From positions 1-7,744 of the forward strand of contig CAXTNV010000151.1 in the NCBI GenBank assembly GCA_964245755.1: a DNA stretch of 7,744 bases, in the 5' to 3' direction. Position 1 is the stretch's first letter, and the number at the start of each line of letters is the position of its first letter. This document shows positions 7,411 to 7,744 of the stretch, piece by piece. The notes under the pieces were generated by a model that saw only the letters and a program-made list of their open reading frames with translations, searched no databases and was not told the origin of the DNA. A program made the translations under genes and the position numbers. The stretch is from Lichenicoccus sp964245755. Lineage in GTDB: Bacteria; Pseudomonadota; Alphaproteobacteria; Acetobacterales; Acetobacteraceae.

Positions 7411-7744
7411 CAGAGCAGCCCTCCTTCGCGCGGCGCGGAAGCGTTCAGGCTCTCCACGATGACGGCCTCGTTGGTGTAGACGCAGATGTCGGCGGCGATG
7501 CGCATCGCGCGGCGCGCGATCTCGGTGGCCGACAGGTCGTCGACGGTCATCAGCGCGCGCGCCGCGGCCAGCGCGTAGTTGCCGCCCGAGCCGATCGCGA
7601 TCACCCCGTCATCGGGCTCCAGCACGTCGCCGTTGCCGGTCAGGGTGAAGGAGCGGGTCTCGTCGGCGACCGCCATCATCGCCTCCAGCCGGCGCAGGTA
7701 GCGGTCGGTGCGCCAGTCCTTGGCCAGCTCGACGCAGGCGCGCT
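7410..7744 (-). CDS. hslV: ATP-dependent protease peptidase subunit HslV, 3' part only
   Basis: HslV is the proteasome-beta-like threonine peptidase that forms the double-hexamer core docked by HslU. Only the C-terminal 110 or so residues are present; the gene enters from the right edge in the frame ending with the TGA at 7410-7412. Before the internal Met-Met at 7679-7674, the frame reads ACVELAKDWRTDRYLRRLEA, an exact family signature. It continues with GDVLEPDDGVIAIGSGGNYALAAARAL and IARRAMRIAADICVYTNEAVIVESL, typical of the cation-binding C-terminal half of HslV. The catalytic N-terminal threonine lies outside the window, so activity cannot be checked here. The Met at 7679 is internal, not the start. 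Its stop overlaps the hslU start by one base, matching the usual hslVU operon. Confidence 0.96.
   Translation of the reverse strand, partial: RACVELAKDWRTDRYLRRLEAMMAVADETRSFTLTGNGDVLEPDDGVIAIGSGGNYALAAARALMTVDDLSATEIARRAMRIAADICVYTNEAVIVESLNASAPREGGLL
7420..7426 (-). promoter_or_regulatory. Shine-Dalgarno of hslU inside the 3' end of hslV
   Basis: On the minus strand this reads AAGGAGG, a full-strength site, 9 nt before the hslU ATG at 7410. It overlaps the last codons of hslV. HslU can therefore initiate independently as well as by stop-start coupling. Confidence 0.85.

Noticed and set aside
6166..7479. Plus-strand open frame (437 codons) opposite hslU
   Set aside because: Same antisense artefact: biased Leu/Arg/Asp/His composition, no recognisable domain, fully covered by hslU and the hslV end.

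Overview
This window reads as a compact piece of ordinary chromosome from a high-GC alphaproteobacterium. The evidence is the very GC-rich third codon positions, a UvrB with extra N- and C-terminal tails, and the HslV/HslU/SufE protein types. An order such as Rhodospirillales is a guess; no rRNA or other firm marker is present. No tRNA, rRNA, CRISPR array, insertion sequence, integrase, phage gene or attachment site was found. All eight genes carry recognisable family motifs.

Layout, left to right. uvrB (nucleotide excision repair) lies on the minus strand at 1-2211 and ends exactly at the window edge. A 130-bp divergent spacer separates it from a plus-strand FMN-type general stress protein 26-like gene (2342-2839). 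That gene converges, with only 24 bp between stops, on a minus-strand WrbA-like quinone oxidoreductase gene (2864-3499, TTG start). After a 144-bp spacer, and still on the minus strand, come an FAD pyridine-nucleotide-disulfide oxidoreductase (3644-5017) and a DUF4126 membrane protein (5014-5478). These two share an ATGA stop/start overlap. After a 151-bp spacer come sufE (5630-6076), hslU (6091-7410) and the 3' part of hslV (7410-7744, cut by the window edge).

Transcription of the minus-strand block runs from right to left: hslV-hslU-sufE as one tight unit (1-nt overlap, then a 14-nt gap), DUF4126-FAD oxidoreductase as a second coupled unit, then wrbA. hslVU makes the two-component ATP-dependent protease, and sufE delivers sulfur for Fe-S cluster assembly. 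The middle of the window holds three flavin-dependent redox proteins in a row (FAD reductase, WrbA, PPOX-fold), suggesting an oxidative or electrophile-stress theme. That theme is inference from proximity only.

I see no clearly new biological system. The most interesting points are the coupled pair of an uncharacterised membrane protein with a mercuric-reductase-like enzyme that lacks the mercury-specific parts, a hairpin that would mask the ribosome binding site of the DUF4126 gene, a 17-bp tandem duplication just after sufE, and an 8-bp inverted repeat in the uvrB/PPOX divergent spacer. The very long open frames opposite uvrB, hslU and the FAD reductase look like by-products of high GC content.
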